Program-made: the position numbers and the translations under genes
The notes under the pieces: model-generated
Databases searched by the model: none
What the model was told of the DNA's origin: nothing
The model's input: the letters and a program-made list of their open reading frames with translations, nothing else
Shown here: in pieces, positions 23,511 through 34,472 of the stretch
How positions within the stretch are numbered: the stretch's first letter is position 1
How the letters are laid out: each line of letters begins with the position of its first letter
DNA from: Lunularia cruciata
Taxonomy: Eukaryota; Streptophyta; Marchantiopsida; Lunulariales; Lunulariaceae
Reading direction: 5' to 3'
Length of the DNA: 64,000 nucleotides
Assembly: GCA_948567375.1 (NCBI GenBank)
Contig: OX419758.1
Location: 40,987,001 to 41,051,000, forward strand

Positions 23511-26200
23511 GTCCCACCTATCTTGCTCTTCTAAGGTGAAGCCCCATAACATGTCTTCAATTATGCGATTTGGCCATTTTTTTGTGGGTGGTAAGCTCTG
23601 GATATGGCCAACTTGGTTTTGAAGAAACCAAAGAGTGTTTGCCAAAACAAACTGGTGAATTGGGTGCCTCTATTGGTGATGAGTACTCTAGACAAGCCAT
23701 GGTGAGCAAAGACTGCATCTAAGTATAATTGAGCTAGTTGTGGAGCGGTCACCTCCTTGGTGGTAGGGCATACATGAATTGTTTTGCTGAGCCGGTCCAC
23801 AAAGACCATAATGGAGTCAAACCCTGAGGTGGTCTTGGGTAATTCATAGACGAGATCTATACTCACTTGTTCCTAACGTTGGGTAGGAGTGGAGAGAGGT
23901 TGAAGGAGCCCTGCAACAGCTTGATTAGAAGCTTTATTCTGTTGACAAAGTAGGTAGCTACGCACGTAGTCCATCACGTTGTTGCTCATCTTGGGCCAAT
24001 AGTAATGGTGCTTGACTGCATCCAAGGTCTTGTTCACTCCGACATGAGCTATGATGGCCAAATCATGACATTCCGCTAGAATGGTGGTGCTTAATTCTGG
24101 GACATTTGTGATCCATAATCTACCATCCCAAAAGGTGAGTCCTTGGGTGCTGGTGACACCTTTGGATGATTGCGCTTCTACAATCTGTGGATCAGTTTTT
24201 GTAGCAACCAGAATCTCTAGCTAGAATTCAGGGTTAATCTTAACCTCATCCACCAAGTTGTTTGCCATTGGCATGCGGGTGAATGCATCTGCAAGTTGCT
24301 TCTTACCTTCCACATAGGTGATTGTCATGTTGAAGTGTTGTCGCCACTTTGCCCACCAAATTTGGCAATGAGATAGATCCTTCTGCGTCTTGAGGTAGAC
24401 TAGATATTTGTGGTTTGTCTCTACTACAAATGCCTTCTCGCCCAATGGCCAACTCTTCTTGTTCTGTGGTGTGGTAGTTGTGCTCTACCGGTAACAACTT
24501 TTGAGAGAAATATGCAATTGGATGCCATCCGTCATGCCACTCTTGTTGTACGACTGCTCCTATTGCTACACCTAATGCATCTATAGCCAACTTGATTGGA
24601 CGTTTTGGGTCATACCACTTCAAGATTGGTGCATGTAGCAAGGCGGCCTTCAATTCTTGAAAGGCCAACTCTTTTGTAGTTACCCATGTCCACTTCCCCT
24701 TGCCAAGTAGTGTTGTTAAAGGCTATGCAACCTTGGAGAAGTCCTTGACAAATCTATGATAAAATCCCATCAACCCCAAGAAGCTCTTAAGTTGAGTCTG
24801 ATCTTCTGGAGCACTCCATTTTTTAATGACCTCTATTTTATCTATCAATACTTGAATGCCCTTTGCACTTACTCTATGCCCCAAGTAGTCTACTTCAGAC
24901 TTGCCAAACTCACACTTTGAGATTTTGTTGTACAATTGATTCTGTCTTAGAATCTGGAGGACCTCTTGTAGATGTTGTTTATGTTCTGTCATCGTGCTAC
25001 TATATACTAAGATATCATCCAAAAAGATGATAACAGACTTATCCAAGTATGGACAACATGAAAGTGGCAAGTGCATAGGTGAGGCCAAAAGGCATCACAA
25101 GATACTCAAAGTGACCATACCTGGTTTGAAAGGCAGTTTTGTACACATCATCTTCTGCAATTCGGATTTGATTGTAACCGCTCTGCAAGTCCAATTTGGT
25201 GAAGTATCTTGCTCCATGGAGTTGATCAAACAGGTCATCCATGCGAGGTAAGGGGTATTTTTTCTTCATTGTTTGGTGATTGAGACCCCGATAGTCAATG
25301 CACATGCATATTGTACCATCCTTCTTCTTCACAAACAAGACAAGGGCCCCATATGGTGATACGCTAGGTTGGATGAACCCTTTCTGCAGCATCTCTCAAT
25401 TTGAGTCTTACACTCCTCCAACTCATGAGGTGATAGGCGATATGGGGCCTTACAAGGAGGTGTCTTCCTCGGGAGTGTCTCAATTTTGTGATCTACTTGC
25501 CTTTTTGGTGGTAATCCTGAGGGTAGATCATTAGGAAAGACATCTTGAAACTCATCCACCACATCCTTCAAATTCTCAAGAATTTGTCCATCAAGTTGTG
25601 CACTCTGGACTTCTCTTATTAGACCCATAAAACATCTATCGGTCTTACAGACAGTTGCCATCCCTATGACATATAGAGGCAATTTTTGCCTGTGTGATTT
25701 TTCCTTAACCCCAATGATTGACCATTTGTGGGTTCTCACTACTTTCTTCCTCCAATCCACCATAGGGTTGTACTGCTCCATCCATGGCATGCCTAAAATT
25801 GCATCATAACAAGCTAACTGTATTACTCGCCACTCAATTGCTTCCTAATATTCTCCTACAAAGAGGGTTACCCGTTTAGGTAATGATTCAATCCTCTCTA
25901 TTTTCCCATTAGGTAACTCTACTTCTTCACTCCCATCTCTCTAGATCCATTCCCAATCTTATTGCAACAGAGCAAGACAAGAAATTCTTTGTTGCTCCTG
26001 GATCTATTAATACTCTCACTTGATTACCTTCTAGGATTCCATTCACGACAATCAATTGTGAGGTTGCCTTTTGGGATCTTTGCGCATTATTCTTCTTCCT
26101 TCCCTCGCTTCTTTGCTTCCTTATTGAGCCAATAAGGCCACGAGGTACATTTACTGGCAATCTTCATTTTCCAAAGTGATTTCCACCTTTTCCTCTTCAA
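23511..26200 (-). pseudogene. Ty3/gypsy no. 1 pol: protease, RT, RNase H, integrase (decayed)
   Basis: Order on the minus strand: protease (VRVLIDPGATKNFLS, about 26010; the D-S-G motif now reads DPG); RT ([57 protein letters not shown] catalytic box, about 25030); RNase H (KLAIDALGVAIGAVVQQEWH, about 24570); integrase zinc region (HVGVNKTLDAVKHHYYWPKM, about 24040); and core (SIDLVYELPKTTSGFDSIMV; VLITNRGTQF, where the second catalytic Asp is Asn; HPQKNGQ, about 23570). The C terminus is cut by repeat B at 23510. Frame breaks and active-site losses show it is dead. Confidence 0.9.
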
Positions 26201-26225
26201 TGTGCCTCTCCATGTTGTTCAAAGA

Positions 26226-27255
26226 TCACCTGTACGAAGGCCGAGGGCCTCTAGGGAAACGAGTGCGACAATTGGTAGATATAAGCCCAATATAGCCACA
26301 ATTGTAACAAGGTGTTGTTCTCCTTGAGTCCCTTCTCCTCATGGGACTCCATCTCTTCATTCTTCTACGTGTCTCTACTCCTCTTGAAGCGGTCGTGCTC
26401 CTCGATCTTGGAATCGAAGGTTGCCCAATTCTATCGGTACTGGTCCACCCATGTGTGGCATTTTTGCTCAATAGTGTTGAGGTGGAACTACTCCCCACCT
26501 CCACCTAATGCTCCTGCTATTCTCTACGCACAAGCAATGGCTTCAAATATTGTGCAACAATTTTGCACCATGACTTCTTAGCAAATCCACTCTTTCAACC
26601 CTCGTTTGAAATTGTCAAGAGCCTCTATTGGACTCATGTCGGTAATTGCAACTTGTAGATCCAAAAATGCCTCCACATACTCTTGTACGCTATTCTTCTA
26701 TCTCAATCCCCATAGTCGGGTTCGAGCCATCTGCACAGAATCCATCGATTGGAAGTTCTTCAACAGTCCTTCTTGCATTGCTGTCCATGTGATCTCCCTT
26801 CTCTTGGCCAACATGGATTGTTCCCAAGCATCATACCATGTGAGGGCTTTATCAGTCAAGTACCCACATGCAAACACGGCTGCAGCATGCTCTGTGATCT
26901 CTGTTGAGAACAATCAGAAATATTGATTCATTCTCAAGATCCAATTTTCCACTACTCTTATTGTACGCTACCCCTTGTAAGGCTCAATGTTGCAGGTCTG
27001 CTTCATCCGGAGTAGCAATGTGGCTTCATTGTTGATAGGGTTCATAGGCACGGGTGCCTCTCCAAGTACTTCAGTCGTAGGTATTGGGTTTTGATATGGC
27101 TCTTCTTCTTGCATGGCTTGATCGTTCTTGAGGATCTTCACTTGACTTTGTAATGTCTCCATGGTCATCTTCATCTCTGAAAATTCATTCAACATCCCTT
27201 GCATTCCTTGCACCAGCTCTTGCAATTGCAGATCCATGGTTCCTGCAACACTCAA
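26226..27255 (-). pseudogene. Ty3/gypsy no. 1 gag (degenerate)
   Basis: It starts at MSVAGTMDLQLQELVQGMQG (27255) with a heptad-like N-terminal stretch, then a retrotransposon capsid-like part (AVFACGYLTDKALTWYDAWE, about 26870; KNFQSMDSVQMARTRLWGLR). It ends with a CCHC zinc knuckle read CYNCGYIGLISTNC (about 26290), in which the His position is Leu. Several frame breaks. It lies directly between the PBS/5' LTR at 27823-28565 and pol, the normal gag position. Confidence 0.8.
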
Positions 27256-27822
27256 TTGCTAATGTCTACTTCGATACAAAGTCAATATAATCACTCTGGA
27301 AGACGCACAAACTATCGGAACTACCATTGGGACCTTAGAAGCTATCACTCATTGATAATACTCCTCACCAAAGTTCCTAACCACAAAATCTCTAAACATC
27401 ACTTTTGGTCTCACTACATAACGGATTTCTACTTGAGTGTTGAAAGAGAGAGGATTTTGGATATTCATATCCATATTATCATAATAGAATGTAGATTGTC
27501 AAATCCCACTCTTTGTCATATATCACCACAGGTAGAATCACCTGGTGTGGTGAGTTCATCACTCCGTCCATGAATTCTGCACCAAAGTGATAAACTAGCG
27601 ATACCCTCATCTGCTCACGTTGGATGTACATAACGTTGATGTGGAATGGGTTTGAGAATGGAAAGCTAGGTGCGGGAAATTGTCCTCCCGGTGCATCCAT
27701 CCCATCCGCTCTCTAAAGTCCTTCCTAAGTCTAGCAATTACTCTATGTTCTACAGCTCAAATTACTCAGTTTCAATAGTTTGTGTTATTCCAAGAGGGGT
27801 GATCCACTCTCTTGGACTAAAA

Positions 27823-27839
27823 CACTTGCTCTGATACCA
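27823..27839 (-). other. Primer-binding site for initiator tRNA-Met (Ty3/gypsy no. 1)
   Basis: On the minus strand this reads TGGTATCAGAGCAAGTG, complementary to the 3' end of plant initiator tRNA-Met (...GCTCTGATACCA). It lies 1 nt inside the LTR that starts at 27841, which fixes the element's direction as minus. Confidence 0.85.
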
Positions 27840-27840
27840 T

Positions 27841-28565
27841 TGTAATACTCCGAGGACAAGAGAAGAGAGAAAACACAGATTGCACACTCAAACATTTGAT
27901 GCTTCAAAGGAGCACCTTCTCTTTATTATATAAACAAGAGTATCTCCTCCAAGGGTTAGGGACATTGATAGGTGACATGTCAGCAAGCTCCACCCTTGGA
28001 TTACTTACTTGGATGGGTGACATGTCTAGTCTAGGTCCTATCCGGTTGGTCAAACAAGCTTTGACCAGAGGGAATCTTTTAGGGAATCTTCCTATAAGAA
28101 TCTCAGAATCACGTGAGTAAGGTACCATTGGAAAGCTCTTGATGAGACAAAGCAAGGGGGAGGGAAGGCCAGCCTTTCCTCCATTGGGGGGGGGGGAATT
28201 TGCACATTTTTGAGGCTAATACATTCGTTTAGGCCTTCAAAATTGCCTTCAAAGATTTTAGGCATATTTTGGTTCCTACTCTATTAGTAGAAGTTCCCTT
28301 TTGGTGATACCTCTTTCTGATCTGTTTAGTCCATCATGTGTAACATCCTTTCAGATGTTACCTAACCAATTCTCACCTTTAAATCATATGTCTAACTATT
28401 GGTTCTAAGGTTCTCAAGTCTATTTTGGTTTCTACCCTATTAGTAGAAGTATTCTTTTGGTGATACTTCTATCTTATCTATTTTGACCATCATGTATAAA
28501 ATCATTCTAGATGTTACTAAACCAAATTTCACATCTAGATCATATGGCTAGCTCTTGGTATTACA
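27841..28565 (-). mobile_element. LTR family A, copy 2: 5' LTR of Ty3/gypsy no. 1 (725 bp)
   Basis: It runs from TGTAATACTCC to GGTATTACA, with 8-bp inverted ends (TGTAATAC/GTATTACA). The PBS adjoins on the internal side. It interrupts the gag-pol junction region of Ty3/gypsy no. 3, which resumes at 28566. It includes an 11-G run at 28186-28196. Confidence 0.9.
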
Positions 28566-29537
28566 CTTGTATAGGTCAAGCTTTCAATCCCATTGGAACT
28601 AATCAAGCTCCCAATAGACGGCTTGAAATTTCCTATTGGGATTCCTTGTTTCCTTGATCATTCTACTCCACAACCTCCACTTGGGCAATTTGTTGAGGTC
28701 GTCCATTCTTGAGTGGACATTCAGCAATGCGATGCTCCAACTGGCGATAATAAAAGCAACCACCATTTTGTTGCAGTTTCTCCCTACTGTCGTGCCAAGC
28801 GGTCTTTGTTGAATTTCATCAATCTCCATTGGTGTTGGCTCCTCTACTTGTGTGTAATGTATTGGTAGGCTTTGTGGAGGTCGAGGTCAAAACCAAGTTG
28901 TTGCGACCAAGGAATCAAAATGTTCGGCCAACCGTATGGCTTCCTCCAAGTGTTGTGACTCTTGCATGGTTACCTCTAATTTGGTTCTCACCTTCAAGCC
29001 CCTCATGAATTGATCCAAAGCTTCACCTTCCAATATATCTAGAATTTGCATGATGGTGTTTTGGAATTGCGTGATGTAACTTCTTACTAAGCTAATCTAT
29101 TTCAACTCTACCAACTTATCCCGTGCAGCTCGTGTGGCATTTATAGCTTGGAACCAACTAATTTTTGCACTCTTGAATTCTGCCCATGTCAAGATTGGTA
29201 CAACCATTTTTTGTTCAGCTTGCTCTACTTGGAATCTCCACTATAGCTTTGCTACTCCATCCAATTGGCTAGAAGCCAAGAGAATCTGTTTTTGCTCGTC
29301 TTGTAGATTGGGAGCTTCAAAATAACGTTCACAATCAAACACAAAATTCTCCACTACACTTGGGAGATTCTTGCCTTCAAATACCTTGGGTTTAGGGAAT
29401 TTGATCCAATCTTTTCCTTCTCAAATTGGTACTCTCTCCACCTGCTCTTGTCGTCAAAGATCTCATTCATCCAACAATCAAGTAAGGTGCTCGATTTGTT
29501 GTTGCATAGCCAAGATAACATCAGGTATTGCCGCCAT
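28566..29537 (-). pseudogene. Ty3/gypsy no. 3 gag (degenerate)
   Basis: It starts at MAAIPDVILAMQQQIEHL (about 29537) and continues with WIKFPKPKVFEGKNLPSVVE, CERYFEAPNL, FMRGLKVRTKLEVTMQESQH and EEAIRLAEHFDSL, the pattern of a Ty3/gypsy gag (retrotrans_gag). It ends in a zinc-knuckle remnant GGCFYYRQLEHRIAECP near 28750, in which the first Cys pair is damaged (CFYY). The rest of this element's pol was separated by the insertion at 28565 and is not in the window. Confidence 0.75.
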
Positions 29538-29792
29538 GGTTGCTCCTCTATCACACCACTCCCAATCTATCTAGTTTATTAACACATAGAAACAACATGT
29601 CCACTATTCTCCATAAGTTACAACCGGAAGCACCAAGGGTTCCTCAAATATGGTGATCATATGCATAAAATCTTGTCCAAAGTGCAAGGTGATGAATTGT
29701 GTGAAAAGATGCTTTGGTAGTATTTGGATGCAAAAATCCCAATGGTTTGGTGGAAGTGGATTTGGTGGTCCATAAATTCCATCCATCCCATT

Positions 29793-30233
29793 CCTGCTCT
29801 GATACCAATGTAAAAGATTGAACTCAAGGAGAGAAATAGGAGAATGGAAACTCACATTGGGACACTTGAATGAGGGAAAACTCCAAATAGCTAGCATGAG
29901 CTTTGGCCTTGGTATTTATAGGTAGCATACAAGGCCCTTGAGAAGCTTCTCCAAAAGCTTCCTCAAGCCGCTTTCTTAGAGTGCAAGCCAAGTTAACTAG
30001 GAAGCTTCTCAAGAAGCTTCCTTCTAGAAGTCGCCTGCTTGGTGTGCAAGCTAAGCTTGTTGGAAGTTTCTAAAAGCTTCCTTCTAGAAGCTACTACTTG
30101 AGGTGCAAGCTAAGCCAGCCGGGAAGCTTGCCAAGAAGCTTCCTAGATACTTCTGGAATATTCTAGGCTAATTTTTCTTATGTGCTACTTCGGAATCCCG
30201 ACTAACTTCGTCGCTAAACTCAATATTGTTACA
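29793..30233 (-). mobile_element. 5' LTR (29809-30233) and tRNA-iMet PBS of Ty3/gypsy no. 3
   Basis: On the minus strand the LTR ends ...TTTTACA at 29809. It is followed after 1 nt by TGGTATCAGAGCAGG (29807-29793), an initiator tRNA-Met primer site. The outer end is GTTACA at 30233, giving inverted TGTAA...TTACA ends and a 425-bp LTR. The LTR abuts a Ty1/copia coding frame that starts mid-domain at 30234, so this element inserted into the copia element. Many AAGCTTC-type short repeats fill 29930-30150. Confidence 0.75.
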
Positions 30234-33200
30234 CTTGTCAAATTGTAGGCATTGGATCTGTTAAGATCCAAATGTTTGATGTTCTTGTGCACACATTGAT
30301 TAATGTTAGGCATATCCCTAACATAAGGAAGAACTTGATATCACTTGGCATGTTAGACACAAATGGTCATCACTGGGAAGTAGTTGATTGTGTATTTCAA
30401 GTTATGGCTAGGAGAAAATTCATCTTGAAGGGAAATAGGTACAAGAATCTTTATGTGCTAAAAGGCAACACTATTTTTGGAGAAGCTCATGCTACTTGAT
30501 CTCATGATATGATTGACTACTTGTGGCATTCAAGGCTAGGTCATATTAGTGAGAAGATCATGTCTATTCTTTGAAAGAAAGGCGTTATTTCTACATAGTC
30601 TAGTAGTTTAGAATTTTGTGAGCATTATGTACTAGGGAAGCAGCATTAGACTACTTTTTGTGTTTGGACTTATAATTCCAAAGAAATTCTCAACTATATA
30701 CATATTGATGTGTGGGGCCTATCCCTTACTCCCTCACATTCTAGAAAGCTATACTATGTATCTTTCATCAATGATTTGAGGTTTGTATGGATTTATTTCT
30801 TATACTTAGAAGTCAAAGGTCTTTGTCACTTTCAAGAAGTGGAAGGCCCAAGTTGAGACTCAGACTAGTAAGAGTGAGATTTTTGTGATCAAATAACGGT
30901 GGAGAAAAACTTTGGGAGAATTTGAGATGTATTGTCAACAAGACAGATAACTTGCCATCTCACTATAGTATATACTCCACAACAAAATGGTGTTGTTGAG
31001 CAGCTCAATCAAGCAATATTGGAGTGGATGAGTAGTATGTTGAGCCAATCAGGTTTATCATATGTGTTTTGGGCTGAAGTTGTCAACACTATAGCTAACT
31101 TAGTTAATTTTTCTCCTTCTAGTGTGATTAATTACATGACATTGTTTGAGATGAGCCACGGATTGCCTATAGATTACACTAATTTAGTAGTGTTTGGATG
31201 CAATGCATATCCTCTCATACCCAAGGAAACTAGATCTAAGTTGGATCTTACTTCCAAGAAATGTGTTTTTCTTTGCTACTAGAGTGATGTGAAGGTTGTG
31301 GGATCCCCTCACTTGTAAATTGACTATCAATAGAGATGTTTTGTTCAATGAGTCTAAATCATCAACTATAATACTCCAAGGACAAGAGAAGGGAGAGAGA
31401 AAAAATTACACACTCAACATTTGGTGCCCCAAAGGAGCAACTTCTCTTTATTATATAGACAGAGGATCTCCTCCAAGGAAGCTCCACCATAGGATTAGGC
31501 ACACAGATAGGTGACATGTCATCAAGCTCCACCCTTGGATTACTTACTTGGATGGGTGACATGTTTGGTCTAGGTCCTATCTGGTTGGTCAAACAAGCTT
31601 TGATCAGAGGGAATCTTTTAGGGGAATCTTCCTGTAGGAGTTGCATAATCACATAAGGTACCATTGGAAAGCTCTTGATGAGACAAACCAAGGTGAAGGG
31701 AATGCCAACCGCTCCTCTATTCGGGAGAGGGGTGCATTTGCTCATTTTCAAGGCCTAATTCATCCGTTTAGGCCTTCAAAATTGCCTTCAAAGATTTCAA
31801 GCATATTTCTATTCCTACTCTATTAGTAGAGGTCCCCTTTTGGTGATACCTCTTTCTGATCTGTTTAGTCCATCATGTGTAACATCCTTTCAGATGTTAC
31901 CAAACCAATTCTCACCTTTATATCATATGTCTAGCTATTGGTTATAAGGTTCTCAAGTCTATTTTGGTTTTTGCTCTATTAGTAGAAGTACTCTTTTGGT
32001 GATACTTCTATCTGATCTATTTTGACCATCATGTATAAAATCATTCTAGATGCTACCTAACCAAATTTCACATCTAGATCATATGGCTAGCTCTTGGTAT
32101 TCCCTCAACCAAGGAGGAGAAAGCTCAGACTCCTCATACTAACAAGGGGAAATCTCCTCTAAATGTTATTGAGGGGGAAATTATCATGGTTTTCATGATG
32201 AGTCACAAGGAGGTGCTCCCACAGAGGATCATATTCTCCAAATTGAGGAATTACAAAAAAGTGAGGAGATTGGTGCACCTTAACACATATCAACATAAGA
32301 AGATCAAGTGAAGTCATCAACAAAGAAGACATTTGGATGCTCTTTTTGTGGTCTTGAATGATTTGGAAAATAGGCTGATTCAACACAATTAGGAGATGAG
32401 GATACTCTCCATGATGATGATGATGTTGGTATGGCTTTGATCTTGGAAGAAGGGGGACCTTCTTCATACAATGAGGCTCTACCTTTGATGGACAAGCTTG
32501 AGTGGAATGCAACAATGCAGAGAGAGATGAAATCATTGATTGACAACAAGACTTGGGAGTTAATGAAGCTTCCAAAACATCAAAAACTAGTGGATAATAA
32601 GTGTTTTACAAACTAAAAAATAGCCCCACTGATGGAGAAAAGAAGATCTACAAGGCCAAGTTGGTGGCCAAGGGATTCACACAAGAAAAAGGTGTGGATT
32701 ACAATGATGTCTACTCTCTAGTTGCTAAGTGTGCCACTATTTTGCTTATTGTGTGTACTTGTGACTTTCTTTGGATGTTATAACTATTTTCCTCTATGGC
32801 AATTTAGATGTAGTGATCTTCATGGGACAACCTATGGGCTTTATGAAGAAAATCCAAGAGGATATAGTTTGCATGTTGCTAAAATCCTTATATGGATTGA
32901 AGCAAGCCACTAAACAATGGAACAGATGGTTTGATGATTCCTGAGGTCACAAGGATTTACATGGAGTATGTTTGATCATTGTGTATACGTGAAAATGGTG
33001 AGTAATGAAGTCTTTGGCTTCATTAATTTGATACTCTATGTGGATGATATACTTATTGCAATTAGGAATAGATCTGATGTTGATAAGCTCAAAGCTCTCT
33101 TGAGTTCTAAGTTTAGAATGAAAGATCTTGGTACAACAAGAAGGATTTTGGGGATGGAGATCAAAATAAAATTGGAGGATTGGAAGCTATGGCAAACTCA

Positions 33201-34192
33201 AGGGAAGTATGCTAGAAAGGTACTTGCAAGAGTTAGTATGGAGAATTGCAAGTCTGTGAGTACTCCTTAGCTCCTCACTTCAAGCTTTCATTACCTCTTT
33301 GTCCAAGAGATGTTGTGGAGAAAGGCTTGATGACCAAGAACCCCTACAACAAGGTAGTGTGAAGTCTCATATTTTTTATGATTTGCACTAGGCCTGACAT
33401 TGCTCTAGCTATGGGCAAGACTAGAATATACATGTCAACTATAGGGAGGATACATTGGGAAGCTATGAAGTGGATCCTCAAATATCTTGAAGGTAAGTTG
33501 GATTTTGGCCTTGTGTTTGATGCTAAATCTTACAATGGCAAATCATTTATTGGTTATGTAGATGTTGACTATGGACAAGATCTAGATGGGAAGAAATCTA
33601 TGATTGGGTATGTGTTCATACTTGGAGGTGGATGCATAAGTTAGAGATCTATATTATAGAAGTGTGTAGCTCAATTTACTATAGAAGCTGAGTATGTAGC
33701 AAGAGCGGAAGCAACAAAGGAAGCATTCTAGTTGGATAGGCTTACCATAGAGATGGGATTGACTCATAATAATGTGAATGTTCATTGAGATAGCCAAAGT
33801 GCTTTATATCTAGCTATGAATCAGGTAATGGACAATAGAGTGAAGCACATTGACATTAAGCTTCATTTTCTCAAACAAATTGTTTATGATAAATGATTAA
33901 ACTAGTCAAGTTTGACGGTAAACTCAACCTTATTGATGCTTTTATGAAAGTGATTTCTCTTGAAAGTTTTTGAGACATTGTATCAAATTTTAGGTGTTGC
34001 ATATAGGCACAATTAGAGTAGAATAACATTTGTGTTATCTCTATATATGATTTTATTCTATCATGTTTAGGCTACGGCATAGTTCTAGTTAACTCTAGTT
34101 ACCGAGGAACCTATGTTAGGCTTTCTTCTAGGACTTCTTCTCATATAGGTTATAGTGGTTAAGGACCACAAGACATGAGTCAAGGGAGAGAT
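30234..34192 (+). pseudogene. Ty1/copia pol body: GAG-pre-integrase, integrase, RT, RNase H (decayed)
   Basis: Order on the plus strand: GAG-pre-integrase (MFDVLVHTLINVRHIPNIRK, 30272; LWHSRLGHISEKIM, about 30520); integrase core (IHIDVWGLS, about 30705; YTPQQNGVVEQLNQAILEWM, about 30970); integrase C-terminal part (HGLPIDYTNLVVFGCNAYPL); then, after the solo LTR at 31367-32104, RT (EWNATMQREMKSLIDNKTWE, 32500; KAKLVAKGFTQEKGVDYNDV; LILYVDDILIAI catalytic box, about 33040); and RNase H (TRPDIALAMGKTRIYMS, 33390; IEAEYVARAEATKEAF; NRVKHIDIKLHFL). IN before RT is diagnostic of Ty1/copia. Stops and frameshifts throughout. The 5' part is missing, replaced by Ty3/gypsy no. 3. Confidence 0.9.
31367..32104 (-). 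mobile_element. LTR family A, copy 3: solo LTR (738 bp) in the copia element
   Basis: It begins TATAATACTCC (TG decayed to TA) and ends GGTATTCCC. It is flanked by a perfect 5-bp target duplication TCAAC (31362-31366 and 32105-32109). The copia sequence continues on both sides. This fixes the family's TSD length and shows that recombination between LTRs removed the internal region. Confidence 0.92.
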
Positions 34193-34472
34193 TGTTTGGA
34201 GTTAACTCAGGTCTTGAGTAACTTGAGTTAGTATGATTGTGATCAGGTAGACTAGGGTTGTACTATTATATGAGAGAGCTGGCAGAAACTCTTCGTGACA
34301 CATTAGTTGTATTATAAGTAAAGTTATTAATGTGTTCCTATGGACATAGCCTCCATGAGCTGCACCATATATTTTATTTTTTCGGCCATGCCCCATGTAT
34401 TTCATGTGTATTCTTGATTTGAACTGCTTAAAACTATCCATTCAATGAAACTAAAAATCATGATATTTTACA
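34193..34472 (+). mobile_element. Probable 3' LTR of the Ty1/copia element
   Basis: It is preceded by a purine tract AAGGGAGAGA (34182-34191) and begins TGTTTGGAGTTAACTC, typical of plant copia 3' LTRs. It ends near TATTTTACA at 34472, giving TG...CA. The 5' LTR is not in the window, so the boundary rests on these motifs alone. Confidence 0.55.

Noticed and set aside
28566-30238. Identical CTTGT after both LTRs (28566-28570 and 30234-30238) as a target duplication of one element
   Set aside because: The two LTRs (725 and 425 bp) are of different families, and the sequence after 28570 is Ty3 no. 3 gag, so the match is most likely chance.
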